A DNA stretch of 64,000 bases from assembly GCA_052108535.1 (NCBI GenBank), contig JBQDZM010000011.1, positions 12,904 to 76,903 on the forward strand, in the 5' to 3' direction. The notes under the pieces are model-generated. The model searched no databases, was not told where the DNA came from, and was given only the letters and a program-made list of their open reading frames with translations. Position numbers and translations under genes: made by a program. Positions 50,204 through 58,976 of this stretch are shown in pieces; positions within the stretch are counted from its first letter, which is position 1, and the number at the start of each line of letters is the position of its first letter. Source of the DNA: Galactobacter sp052108535 (GTDB taxonomy: Bacteria > Actinomycetota > Actinomycetes > Actinomycetales > Micrococcaceae).

Positions 50204-51490
50204 TCAGTCAACGGATTCGTGCCGCAGCGGGTCCGGGAGTGCTCCACGGGAGTCCAGTGCCAGCAGGCCGTTCGCCAAGCGTGCGGTGACTCGGGTCCCG
50301 GTTGGTGCCTGGTCCGCGGAGCGCAGAACGGTTCCGTCCTCGTGCTGCAGCACCGAGTAACCGCGGTCGAGGGTCTGTTGGGGGGAGAGGGACCGAACGC
50401 GGGCGCTGAGATGGGCGATCTCGTCCTTGGCCCGAGACACTCGCTGGCGTACGGCGTAGTCACCTCGTTCCCGCAGGCGGGTCAGGTCCTCGTCCCTGAC
50501 GCTGATCATCCCGTACGGGTCGCGGAGGACCGGGCGGGTGCGCAAGGTGTGTAGATCCTGTGCGGACCGATCCAGAAGTCGTCCGAGCCCAAGTCGCAGT
50601 CGTTGCCGGCCTTCTGCGATCCCGGCGCGTTCCTCTCCTACGTCCGGGACCACCCGTTTGGCCGCGTCGGTGGGGGTGGAAGCACGCAGATCTGCGACGT
50701 CATCCAGCAGCGGCCGGTCAGCTTCGTGCCCGATGGCGGAGACCACCGGGGTGCGGGCCGCCGAGACCGCGCGGACCACGCGTTCGTCGCTGAAACCGAG
50801 AAGATCCTCGAGGGACCCGCCGCCGCGCGCGATGATGATGACATCCACGCTGGGGTTCGCATCCAGCTCTTGGACGGCCGCCGTGACCTCACTGACGCAA
50901 TGCACGCCCTGCACCGCGGTGTGACGGACCTCGAAAGCGACCTCGGGCCAACGCAATCCGGCGTTGCGCAGCACATCCTTTTCGGCATCCGAGTCGCGTC
51001 CGGTGATGAGGCCGATACGTTGAGGCAGGAACGGGAGAGGGCGCTTGCGCTCGGCGTTGAACAGGCCTTCGTCAGCAAGCTGTCGACGCAGACGCTCCAG
51101 CCTGGCCAACAGGTCTCCCAGGCCCACCGGCCGCAGATCAGTGGCGTTCATGGACAGCCGACCCGCCTTGAGCCAGAAGCTGGGCCGGACCTGTGCCACC
51201 ACCCGCGAACCGACTTCGGGCTGATTCGGAAGACTGCGCAGCACGTTGGCCCAGATGGTCACGGGCAGAGAGTTGTCCACCTCCAGATCACGCATGGTCA
51301 GGTAGGCGGCTCCCTTGCGCAGGTTGGCCTCGATGAGCTGGCCCTCGATCCAGGTGGACGGGGCGCGTTCGATATGCGCTTTGAGGTTTTGCGCCAACAA
51401 GGAAAGCGGCCATGGGTTCTCCGGGGTCGTGGCGGCCGCGGTGGGAGGGAGCGTCCTTGCAGGGTCTGGGCCACTGGCTTCTTGGCTCAT
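50204..51490 (-). CDS. xseA: Exodeoxyribonuclease VII large subunit
   Basis: 428 residues from ATG 51490 (GGAGGAGAAAA upstream). Catalytic subunit degrading single-stranded DNA to oligonucleotides. OB-fold: WIEGQLIEANLRKGAAYLTMRD. Catalytic region: QRIGLITGRDSDAEKDVL, VDVIIIARGGGSLEDLLGFSDERVVRA, PVVSAIGHEADRPLLDDVADLRASTPTDAA. C-terminal LSPQQTLDRGYSVLQ. Co-oriented with xseB. Confidence 0.95.
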   Translation of the reverse strand: MSQEASGPDPARTLPPTAAATTPENPWPLSLLAQNLKAHIERAPSTWIEGQLIEANLRKGAAYLTMRDLEVDNSLPVTIWANVLRSLPNQPEVGSRVVAQVRPSFWLKAGRLSMNATDLRPVGLGDLLARLERLRRQLADEGLFNAERKRPLPFLPQRIGLITGRDSDAEKDVLRNAGLRWPEVAFEVRHTAVQGVHCVSEVTAAVQELDANPSVDVIIIARGGGSLEDLLGFSDERVVRAVSAARTPVVSAIGHEADRPLLDDVADLRASTPTDAAKRVVPDVGEERAGIAEGRQRLRLGLGRLLDRSAQDLHTLRTRPVLRDPYGMISVRDEDLTRLRERGDYAVRQRVSRAKDEIAHLSARVRSLSPQQTLDRGYSVLQHEDGTVLRSADQAPTGTRVTARLANGLLALDSRGALPDPLRHESVD

Positions 51491-51664
51491 TTTTCTCCTC
51501 CATGCTCTTGCGCTGACGTGGTGTGCGGTCGACTCGCCGGTCACTTGGTGAACTGCTGCCTTAAGTACACTACGACTCACCGACACTTTGCTCATTGAGC
51601 AGCACCTTCTGCACGTCGGGACGAGACGGACCGGCCTACGGTCAGGAAGCGGACCCTCACCATC

Positions 51665-52567
51665 ATGCGCAATGTTCTGGCAGTTCTGCTTGCAGCGGTC
51701 GCCGCCTTCTGTGGGGCAGGCGCCTGGGCGGGATACACGATGGACACGGCGCTGACTCAGCCTGAGACCGTCCGTAGCACCGTGGGGCCGCTCATCCACG
51801 ATGACGGGGTGCAGGACATGATCGCGACCCGGGTCCGAGAACAGATCGTCTCTAGGCTGCCCGGTGGGGTGATCCAGGAGAAGCTCAAGCCCGCGGTGGA
51901 TGCCGCAGCTAAGACCGCCACCACGGCGGTTCTTGAGGACGACGACGTGGAGAAGGCCTGGCTTGAGGTCCTGGACCTGACGCGTGAGGGCTATACCGAG
52001 CAGGTCAGGAGCGGGGAGAACAGCGGCGGGCATATCGAGATGGTGCTGGACCCCGTCGCCGATCTTGCCAGCGAGCATGTCACGTCTGCTCTGGCGAAGG
52101 TCGGTGTGAAGGTCGAGGACAAGCCGGACATCGAATGGCGGGTCTCACAGGAGCTCTCCGACATTTCGCCCTTGGTTTCCTTGGTCACGCCGATCCTGAC
52201 GCTCACGGTGACCCAATCCGCTCATTGGCTCGTGTATTCGCTGGTGGCAGCGGCCGGGCTGCTCTTGGGTCTGCTGGTAGCAAGCCGGCGGGCCATCGTG
52301 TTCGTGACAGCGGGCTTCCTGGCTCTGGCGCTTGGGCTGATCGGCAACGGGGCCGCATCAATGGTGACGAGCGGGACGAAGGGGAGTAGCAACGCGGTGA
52401 TCCAAGCGATTTCCGAGGTTTTTACCGATCAGGTGCGTGCCGCCTCCGTTCCTTTGAGCTTGGTGGGTGGGGCACTCCTGGTGGTGGGCATCGTGATGAT
52501 GGTGGTCACCGGGGTGCGCCGTCGGCGGGCAGCCGCTGAGGACGACTTCGATTGGGACGAGGTATAA
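51665..52567 (+). CDS. Hypothetical actinobacterial membrane protein
   Basis: 300 residues. An N-terminal membrane helix (NVLAVLLAAVAAFCGAGAWAG), a 150-residue soluble segment, then three more helices (WLVYSLVAAAGLLLGLLVA, AIVFVTAGFLALALGLIGNG, PLSLVGGALLVVGIVMMVVTG) and a charged RRRRAAAEDDFDWDEV end. Architecture with one TM, an extracytoplasmic domain and TMs recurs in uncharacterised actinobacterial proteins. No function recognised. Divergent from xseA, 174-base gap with no other gene. Confidence 0.82.
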   Translation: MRNVLAVLLAAVAAFCGAGAWAGYTMDTALTQPETVRSTVGPLIHDDGVQDMIATRVREQIVSRLPGGVIQEKLKPAVDAAAKTATTAVLEDDDVEKAWLEVLDLTREGYTEQVRSGENSGGHIEMVLDPVADLASEHVTSALAKVGVKVEDKPDIEWRVSQELSDISPLVSLVTPILTLTVTQSAHWLVYSLVAAAGLLLGLLVASRRAIVFVTAGFLALALGLIGNGAASMVTSGTKGSSNAVIQAISEVFTDQVRAASVPLSLVGGALLVVGIVMMVVTGVRRRRAAAEDDFDWDEV

Positions 52568-52603
52568 GGCTTCGACCCGGCCTTCGCGGGCGGCCGCTCC
52601 GGC

Positions 52604-53575
52604 TCAGCTCGCGGCCTGCCTCGGGTCCGGGCGGGCGGTTGTGTCGAGTGTGGCGGTGAGGACCTCCGTCCACGGGGTGGGCGTGAGGCCGAAGCGTGAA
52701 GTCAGCACACCTGGCTCCACGATGGCCGGGGCATCCCACAGGTAGCGCTGACGCCGCAGCTGCTTGAACTGAGCGGAGAAATGCCCGACGGCGGTGAACA
52801 GCGCCCACGGCAGTCGCCTGACCTTGGCCGGGCCTTGGTGGGCGGCTGACGCCGCCGACCTGGCCATCTCCCGTTGGGTGAGGGGGCCCGTGGATGGGCT
52901 GAGCAGGACCGCGTCGCCGTGCGGAGCAAGGTCCTCGGCGTGCTGGGCAGCCGTGACCATGGCTCGGGTCAGGTCGGGGATGTAGGTGACCGACCGTGGT
53001 ACATCGGCCACACCCATGATCCAGGCCGTGCGGCCCTGGGAACTTGGGCCCAGCACCAGTTGCAGGAAGACCGAGGTCGCCGGGACGGCGGTGGGGCCGA
53101 GCAGGTCCGCCGCCACGATCGATAGTGTCGTGGCGGGGTGGGCTCTCCGGGCCGCCAGGAGCTCTGCCCGAACCTCGCCCAGGGGAGAGGCCGGGTTCGT
53201 TGGCGTGGATTCGTGCAAGCGTTGCGCCCCGGTCCCGAAGGCGTAGACGGATTCGGGGAACACCACGGGAATCCCGGCCTGGGCCGCCGCGTCCATGACG
53301 ATGGCCTCCCGCTGGGGGAGGTCGCGGCGCCAGGCGCGCACGTCGTAGGCGGTGTGCAGGCAGTGGAAGATCGCTGCGGCAGGTTGCCCGTCTGCCTCGT
53401 CGCCGCGGATGGCGCGGGCCACGAGATCCGCTTTACCCGCGTCGCCTCGTAGCAGTCGGGCCCCCGTGGGGACCTGGTCGCCTCGCCTGATGATGGTGAC
53501 CTGGTGGCCGCCTCGCAGCAGGTCCTGGGCCAGCTGGGTGCCGATCTGACCGGCCCCGGTGATGACGTAATGCAT
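52604..53575 (-). CDS. NAD-dependent epimerase/dehydratase (extended SDR)
   Basis: 323 residues from ATG 53575 (GGAGGA upstream). Rossmann motif VITGAGQIGTQLAQDL with GxGxxG-type glycines near residue 6. FPESVYAFGTGAQRLHEST holds a Tyr in the catalytic-like region but no clear YxxxK. TYIPDLTRAMV is typical of atypical SDRs. Substrate unknown. Divergent from a TetR regulator with a 141-base shared promoter region, so probably its target. Confidence 0.82.
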   Translation of the reverse strand: MHYVITGAGQIGTQLAQDLLRGGHQVTIIRRGDQVPTGARLLRGDAGKADLVARAIRGDEADGQPAAAIFHCLHTAYDVRAWRRDLPQREAIVMDAAAQAGIPVVFPESVYAFGTGAQRLHESTPTNPASPLGEVRAELLAARRAHPATTLSIVAADLLGPTAVPATSVFLQLVLGPSSQGRTAWIMGVADVPRSVTYIPDLTRAMVTAAQHAEDLAPHGDAVLLSPSTGPLTQREMARSAASAAHQGPAKVRRLPWALFTAVGHFSAQFKQLRRQRYLWDAPAIVEPGVLTSRFGLTPTPWTEVLTATLDTTARPDPRQAAS

Positions 53576-53716
53576 GATGTCCTCCAAAATAGTGAGCACC
53601 GCTCTCGAACTGGTGGAATCACTCTAGGAGCATCGCCCCGCAAATTTCAAGAGCAATGATCACAATTGTTCGTGTCGGGCGCGGCAAGGCGCCATCGTCC
53701 GTGCCAGACTGACGGC

Positions 53717-54400
53717 ATGGACCGCCCCAGGAGAAGCCACGCGCAGGCCCGCGCCGAGATGCGGGAGGGGATCCTCCGGCTCGGGCGTGAACAGCTGGCG
53801 GAGCGCGGAGCCGCGAACCTCTCGGTTCGCGAGATCGCGCGCGGGCTTGGTGTCGCGTCGTCGGCCATCTATCGGCATGTCGCAAGTCGCGACGAGCTGC
53901 TGACGCTGTTGCTGGTGGATGCCTATGAGGATCTGTCTCGCCACGTCCTAGCGGCCGTCGAGTCGGTCACCGGTCCACGGCGGCAGCTCATGGCCATGTC
54001 AACCAGCATGCGGGAGTGGGCGGTGGGCGATCCCGCTAGGTGGGGGCTCATCTACGGCACCCCTGTGCCCGGTTACGCAGCGCCGGCGGAGGCCACGACG
54101 GCGCCGGGGACCAGGGTGATGGCTAAGTTCCTCGGCGTACTCGGGCAGGGGGAGGCCACGCCGGACGCGTTCCCTGAACCCCGCCCGGACTTCGCTGCGG
54201 CACTGCACGATGGTTTGGGGGACCTTGGAGCGGTGGTGGACATCCCGCTGGCCGCCGCAGCCGTGTCGGCGTGGACGGCTCTGATCGGCACGATCAGCGC
54301 CGAGATCTTTCAACAGCTCGGTGCCGGTTTCGAGGTGGTCGGGGACGAACTGGTGCTGCGCTGGGCCGACGAGGCAGCAACCAGATTCCGCCTGGCTTGA
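53717..54400 (+). CDS. TetR family transcriptional regulator
   Basis: 227 residues from ATG 53717. N-terminal HTH: REGILRLGREQLAERGAANLSVREIARGLGVASSAIYRHVASRDELLTLLLVDAYEDL. The C-terminal ligand domain has WGLIYGTPVPGY, the WHG-type (TetR_C_33) pattern common in actinobacteria. Likely represses the divergent SDR gene. I found no clear operator palindrome in the shared gap. Confidence 0.9.
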   Translation: MDRPRRSHAQARAEMREGILRLGREQLAERGAANLSVREIARGLGVASSAIYRHVASRDELLTLLLVDAYEDLSRHVLAAVESVTGPRRQLMAMSTSMREWAVGDPARWGLIYGTPVPGYAAPAEATTAPGTRVMAKFLGVLGQGEATPDAFPEPRPDFAAALHDGLGDLGAVVDIPLAAAAVSAWTALIGTISAEIFQQLGAGFEVVGDELVLRWADEAATRFRLA

Positions 54401-54419
54401 TCTGGCCGGCAGGTTCCGC

Positions 54420-55592
54420 TCAGATCTCGGGCACGGCCCTGGGCGCGGTCTCGACCTGTTTGCCGGATTCGAAGGGGACGGCGGCGTCGTCTCGTTGGCC
54501 AGGGTCCAGTTCGTTGATGCGGCGCAGGCTCGGCGCCACCCTGGACTGTAGCGCGCCGACGAACTTGTTGTAGCCCTCGACGGAGGCGCGCAGGGACGAG
54601 CCCAATTTGTCCACGTGAGCGGAGAGGGTGGTGAGCCGTCGATGCAATTCCTGGGCCTCATCGAAGAGGGCCCGGGCATTTTGCGTGACGAGCTCCTGCC
54701 GCCAGGTCACGGCAAGGCCCTTCAACACTGCAAGCAGCGTGGCGGGGGAGGCCAACACGACCCCGCGGGAGAAGGCATCGTCCATCAGGGAACCGTCCGC
54801 GGCAAGGGCTTCGGCCAGCACGGATTCTGTGGGGAGGAAACACACCACCAGATCCGGGGAACCGGGCAGGGACGCCTGGTAGCGCCGGTCTCCCAAGGCG
54901 TTGACGTGGGCGCGGAGTGCCTTGGCATGTGCCGCCAGCAGGGTGGCTCTTTCCTGGACGGCCTCCGCGGTGTCGTCGTTCTCCAGCCGGTGCGCCTCCA
55001 ACAACTTGTCCAACGGCACCTTGGCATCCACGGCCACCGATTTCCCGCCTGGGAGCCACACCACGAGGTCGGGGCGCCCGGACTCCACGACGACCTGCTC
55101 GTCGAAGTCCACGTGACGCAACATGCCTGCCGCCTCTACTACGCGGCGCAGCTGCACTTCACCCCAGGTGCCGCGTTTGCCGTTGTCCCTCAAGGACGAC
55201 GACAGCGCCGTGGTGGTGCGCAAGAGCTCGGCGTCGTTGTACGCCGCGCGCTGCAGCTGTTCGCTCAACTGCGAGAACTGGTCCACCCGGTCCCGTTCCA
55301 GGGTCTGCACGGAACGCTGCATCGTGGCCAGCCGCTCGGCGACCGGTCCCAGGGCCCGCAGTACCGCTTCGTCGCGCACCCGGCGCGCTTCCTCGGTGCC
55401 GGTCCGGGATTCCAGGGCTTCCGCCCGCGCCTGCGCGGCGGCTGCCTGCTCGCGCGCCGCGGAGGCGGCGTCGCGCGCCTCACGCAACGACCCGTCGTCG
55501 CGCATAGGTCGGAACACCAGCGTGCCGAGCACGCCAAGGCCAGCGCCGACCAACAACAGCAGGAGGGCCCAGAGAACGGTTGCGAAGGTCAT
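54420..55592 (-). CDS. rmuC: DNA recombination protein RmuC-like
   Basis: 390 residues from ATG 55592. An N-terminal membrane helix (FATVLWALLLLLVGAGLGVLGTLVF), a coiled coil (about 40-120) rich in Ala/Glu/Arg, then the RmuC nuclease-like domain with GTWGEVQLRRVVEAAGM, PDLVVWLPGGKSVAVDAKVPLD (PD-(D/E)xK-type DAK) and PATLLAVLKGLAVTWRQE. Implicated in limiting inversions and recombination in E. coli. Ends 19 bases from the convergent tetR gene. Confidence 0.9.
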   Translation of the reverse strand: MTFATVLWALLLLLVGAGLGVLGTLVFRPMRDDGSLREARDAASAAREQAAAAQARAEALESRTGTEEARRVRDEAVLRALGPVAERLATMQRSVQTLERDRVDQFSQLSEQLQRAAYNDAELLRTTTALSSSLRDNGKRGTWGEVQLRRVVEAAGMLRHVDFDEQVVVESGRPDLVVWLPGGKSVAVDAKVPLDKLLEAHRLENDDTAEAVQERATLLAAHAKALRAHVNALGDRRYQASLPGSPDLVVCFLPTESVLAEALAADGSLMDDAFSRGVVLASPATLLAVLKGLAVTWRQELVTQNARALFDEAQELHRRLTTLSAHVDKLGSSLRASVEGYNKFVGALQSRVAPSLRRINELDPGQRDDAAVPFESGKQVETAPRAVPEI

Positions 55593-55653
55593 GGAACCAG
55601 GGTGCCACCAGGGTCCGACGGATTGGTTCAAGCCGGCCGCGGCCTGGCGAATC

Positions 55654-56454
55654 TCACGCGGCGGTGACCTCGTCTCCCACCCGGATGATCCCGCCCGAGG
55701 CGCGAGGCAGGAAGAGCGTCCCCAACGTGGGTTCGGGCTGGCCCAGATCGTTGGTCAGGGCACCCAAGAGGTCGGCATCACGGCGGCCCGTGTCCGGATT
55801 CGCCTCGATCGCCTTGCAACGCACGATGGTCTTCTGTGCGGTGAGCGCGACGTTGCCGACCCGGATCTCGGTGCCGGATTCCGCCCATTCCAGCTCCTGC
55901 CAGGCCGGCAAACCGTCCACCACGATATTGGACCGGAACCTGCGCGAGTCCACGGGTACGCCCGGTACGCGCCCGGCCACAGCGTCGACGGAGGCACACG
56001 CGTGCAGCGAGACGAATCCGCGCGCACGGTCCTGGAAACGTGAGGTGTGGCCGTCGCCCACCAGGACCAAGGGGAGCTGCCCTGGGCGGGACAGCCGGCG
56101 GGCGTCGGGCCCGGCCAGGACCCAGTCGGCCACGGCGTCGGACACCTCACGGCGGCCAACGGGATCAAGTCCCGCGGCCACGATGACCTCACCGTTATCC
56201 GAGACGGTGAGGGTCTCGCCGTCGAAGCCGACGCGCAGCCGGGCCAAGGACGGGAAGGTCATCAGCGCCAGCCCCTTGGACTTGGGCCAATAGTCCAGCC
56301 CGTCCTGGTTTTCAGGCTCCGTGGCGTTCGCGAAGCGGAAGGCCAGAACCCGGTCGCCTGCGATCCGCCCGTCCTCCTGCACGGTCAGTTCAGCCACGGG
56401 CTCGGGGGTGAAGCCCTTGATGGGATAGCGGTAGAGCGCGGAAACGTGGGGCAT
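55654..56454 (-). CDS. MOSC domain protein
   Basis: 266 residues. N-terminal MOSC beta-barrel segment HVSALYRYPIKGFTPEPV; C-terminal MOSC core with ARGFVSLHACASVDAVAG, DSRRFRSNIVVDG and the conserved Cys in IVRCKAIEANPDTGRRDADLLGAL. MOSC proteins carry sulfur or molybdenum cofactor and reduce N-hydroxylated compounds (YcbX, mARC). Divergent from ychF. Confidence 0.9.
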   Translation of the reverse strand: MPHVSALYRYPIKGFTPEPVAELTVQEDGRIAGDRVLAFRFANATEPENQDGLDYWPKSKGLALMTFPSLARLRVGFDGETLTVSDNGEVIVAAGLDPVGRREVSDAVADWVLAGPDARRLSRPGQLPLVLVGDGHTSRFQDRARGFVSLHACASVDAVAGRVPGVPVDSRRFRSNIVVDGLPAWQELEWAESGTEIRVGNVALTAQKTIVRCKAIEANPDTGRRDADLLGALTNDLGQPEPTLGTLFLPRASGGIIRVGDEVTAA

Positions 56455-56529
56455 CCCATCATCTTTGCAGCAGGTCGGGGCGATGTCGGGACAAACATGT
56501 GCACGAGTTCGCAGGTAGAATTGCCGATC

Positions 56530-57615
56530 GTGGCTCTCACTATCGGAATCGTCGGACTGCCCAACGTCGGCAAGTCAACCCTGTTCAACGCACTGACTCG
56601 GGCGCAGGTGCTCGCAGCGAACTACCCGTTCGCGACCATCGAACCCAATGTGGGTGTGGTGCCGCTGCCGGACGAGCGGTTGAACCAGCTCGCCGAGGTG
56701 TTCCATTCCGAGAAGCTGGTGCCGGCCACCGTTTCCTTCGTGGACATCGCGGGCATCGTGAAGGGCGCCTCTGAGGGCGAGGGGCTCGGCAACCAGTTCC
56801 TGGCCAACATTCGTGAGGCCGAGGCGATCTGCCAGGTCACGCGCGGGTTCAAGGACCCCGACGTCATCCACGTGAACGGTTCCGTGGACCCCGACGACGA
56901 CATCGAGACCATCACCACCGAGCTGGTGCTGGCTGACATGCAGTCGGTGGAGAAGGCGCTGCCGCGGCTACAGAAGGAACTGACCAACAAGAAGGTCTCC
57001 AAAGAGCACGTGGCTGCCGTGGAGCAGGCGCTGAAGGTGCTTGAAGACGGACGCACGCTCTACAGCGCTGCCGCTTCCGAGAAGCTGGATCTTGACGAGC
57101 TCAAACCGCTGCAGCTGCTGACCGCCAAGCCGTTCATCTACGTGTTCAACCTGGACGACGAGGGCCTCGCGGACGAGGCGCTGAAGGCGCGGCTGGCCGA
57201 GTCGGTGGCTCCCGCCACCTCCGTGTTCCTCGACGCCCAATTCGAGTCCGAGCTCGTGGAGCTGGACGAGGATGAGGCCACCGAGATGCTGCACGAGGCA
57301 GGCTACGACGAGTCCGGCCTGGAGAAGCTGGCCAAGGCAGGGTTCGCCACGTTGGGTCTGCAGACCTACCTGACCGCCGGTCCCAAGGAGGCTCGCGCCT
57401 GGACCATCCCGGTCGGGGCCACGGCCCCCGAAGCTGCTGGCGTGATCCACACCGACTTCCAGCGAGGTTTCATCAAGGCCGAGGTCATCGGATTCTCGGA
57501 CCTGATGGAGGCTGGTTCCACCCAGGCAGCCCGGGCTGCGGGCAAGGCACGCATGGAGGGCAAGGACTACGTCATGCGCGACGGCGATGTGGTGGAATTT
57601 CGTTTTGCGCTTTAA
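56530..57615 (+). CDS. ychF: Redox-regulated ATPase YchF
   Basis: 361 residues from GTG 56530. Obg-family P-loop protein that prefers ATP. Walker A GLPNVGKSTLFNALT, FATIEPNVGVVPLPDERL, DIAGIVKGASEGEGLGNQFLANIRE, and the atypical G4 motif FNLDD. The C-terminal TGS domain has GLQTYLTAGPKEARAWTIPVGATAPEAAGVIHTDFQRGFIKAEVI. Ends RDGDVVEFRFAL; most YchF proteins I know end in ...FRFNV, as the downstream repeats B and C do. The 3' end appears to be an integration target (see repeats). Confidence 0.96.
   Translation: MALTIGIVGLPNVGKSTLFNALTRAQVLAANYPFATIEPNVGVVPLPDERLNQLAEVFHSEKLVPATVSFVDIAGIVKGASEGEGLGNQFLANIREAEAICQVTRGFKDPDVIHVNGSVDPDDDIETITTELVLADMQSVEKALPRLQKELTNKKVSKEHVAAVEQALKVLEDGRTLYSAAASEKLDLDELKPLQLLTAKPFIYVFNLDDEGLADEALKARLAESVAPATSVFLDAQFESELVELDEDEATEMLHEAGYDESGLEKLAKAGFATLGLQTYLTAGPKEARAWTIPVGATAPEAAGVIHTDFQRGFIKAEVIGFSDLMEAGSTQAARAAGKARMEGKDYVMRDGDVVEFRFAL
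57569..57615 (+). repeat. ychF 3' end, proposed attachment-site copy
   Basis: The last 47 bases of ychF align with three downstream 47-base repeats. The matching core covers codons for GDVVEFRF. Against repeat A, the differences within those codons fall at third positions. Confidence 0.7.
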
Positions 57616-57729
57616 CCTCTGACGGCGACGGCGGCCGGTCGCGAACTCGTCAGTTGTCACGACGAACGCGTTCGCCCGCCAGCAACCTGTTGCTTAGGTG
57701 TGCTCGTCACTCACGTCTCCACGAAGGCA

Positions 57730-58365
57730 TTAGTTGGCGACGTAGACGTGCCGGCGATCAAGGTCATCGCGCTCGGCGATGTCGAGCAGAGAGTTCGCCA
57801 TGTCGGCAGCAGTGATCATCCACCCGTACTTGAGTGGCCCGTCGGTGCTCAGCCGGTAGTTGCCTTGGGTCGTTGCCTGCTTGATCCGCGGGGCTCGGAT
57901 GGCAGTCCAACGCGCACTGCTCTCCCAGAGTGTGATGTCCATGCGGCGCATGTCGTCGTACGTCGCTCCGAGGAACTTCTGCAGCAGCGGCAGCACGATC
58001 CAGAGCTTGAGTGGTCCCTGGTGTGCCCAGTGCTCAGCGACTTCGGAGGAGATGACTACGAGCCGTTCGACACCGTGGGTGGCCATGCCGTGTATGAGGT
58101 TGCTCGTTCCCTGCGAGTAGAGCGTGGTCGGCGTCTTTGATGCACCGATCCCGATGCAGCTGATCACTGCATCGATGCCCGCCAGCATCGGCCGCACAGC
58201 ATCGGCGTCGAGGACGTCGATTGCTTCCACCTGGAGGCGCGGATGCTCGACAGTCAGTGCCGCTGGATTCCGGGCGATCGCCACCACTTCGTGTCCACGC
58301 TCGAGTGCCTGCTGCACGACGATTCGTCCGACGTTACCCGTCGCTCCAGGCACCAGGATCTTCAT
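57730..58365 (-). CDS. NAD(P)-binding NmrA/SDR-like protein
   Basis: 211 residues. MKILVPGATGNVGRIVVQQALERGHEVVAIARNP is the GxxGxxG Rossmann start of atypical SDR/NmrA-like proteins. VERLVVISSEVAEHW and WTAIRAPRIKQA follow. Likely a redox sensor or quinone/flavin reductase relative; substrate unknown. First gene of the accessory region after ychF; the 114-base gap contains a 12-base palindrome at 57663-57674. Divergent from the MarR gene and probably controlled by it. Confidence 0.85.
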   Translation of the reverse strand: MKILVPGATGNVGRIVVQQALERGHEVVAIARNPAALTVEHPRLQVEAIDVLDADAVRPMLAGIDAVISCIGIGASKTPTTLYSQGTSNLIHGMATHGVERLVVISSEVAEHWAHQGPLKLWIVLPLLQKFLGATYDDMRRMDITLWESSARWTAIRAPRIKQATTQGNYRLSTDGPLKYGWMITAADMANSLLDIAERDDLDRRHVYVAN

Positions 58366-58403
58366 GCGTGCTCCATCTCGTCTCGCGGGCTAGTAGGCTC
58401 ATA

Positions 58404-58439
58404 ATTACTGTCGCATCGGAATGATCCCGATTCGGTAAT
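58404..58439. promoter_or_regulatory. Nested palindrome, probable MarR operator
   Basis: In the 96-base divergent gap: outer arms ATTAC (58404-58408) and GTAAT (58435-58439), inner arms ATCGG (58415-58419) and CCGAT (58427-58431). Size and position fit dimeric MarR binding over both promoters. Confidence 0.55.
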
Positions 58440-58461
58440 AACCATAGCAGGAGGAGATCGC

Positions 58462-58896
58462 ATGACCGGCGAGCTGGTGGCGAGGGTGCGGGCGGCGATG
58501 CAGCGACAGCTCGTGCATGCAGTGCTGGACAACGAGCGGGTGGCTCGCAAGCACGGGCTGCTGGTGACCGACCTGCAGGCTCTGCATCTGCTGGTGCTGC
58601 GCGATGACGTGCGCACGCCTAGTCAGATCAGCGCGGCCACCGGCATGCCTGCAAGTACTGTCACCAAGCTCGTCGACCGGCTCGAGGCCGCCGGGTTCGT
58701 GCGCCGCTCCTCCGACGCGTCCGACCGCCGACGTACCGTGCTCGATCTGGTGCCAGATGCGATTGCACCGCTTCGGACGCTCTACGAGCGAGCCGATGAT
58801 CAGCTCGACGACCTCAGTCGACAGTTCACCCAGGGTGAGCTCGACACGGTCGTGCGGTACCTCGACGCCGTCAGTGATTTCTACTCGCTCCGGTAG
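58462..58896 (+). CDS. MarR family transcriptional regulator
   Basis: 144 residues, preceded by GCAGGAGGAGA. Winged HTH: LQALHLLVLRDDVRTPSQISAATGMPASTVTKLVDRLEAAGFVRRSSDASDRRRTVLDLVPD, with the wing DxRxR-type DRRRT. Probably autoregulated and controlling the divergent NmrA-like gene. Convergent with the MFS gene 80 bases on. Confidence 0.9.
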   Translation: MTGELVARVRAAMQRQLVHAVLDNERVARKHGLLVTDLQALHLLVLRDDVRTPSQISAATGMPASTVTKLVDRLEAAGFVRRSSDASDRRRTVLDLVPDAIAPLRTLYERADDQLDDLSRQFTQGELDTVVRYLDAVSDFYSLR

Positions 58897-58976
58897 CGTC
58901 ATGCATTCTGAGCCTCAGTCCGCGGCTCCGCCCCGGACAGAGATCGATCAGGTGACCGTCATCTGGGTGCTGCTTC

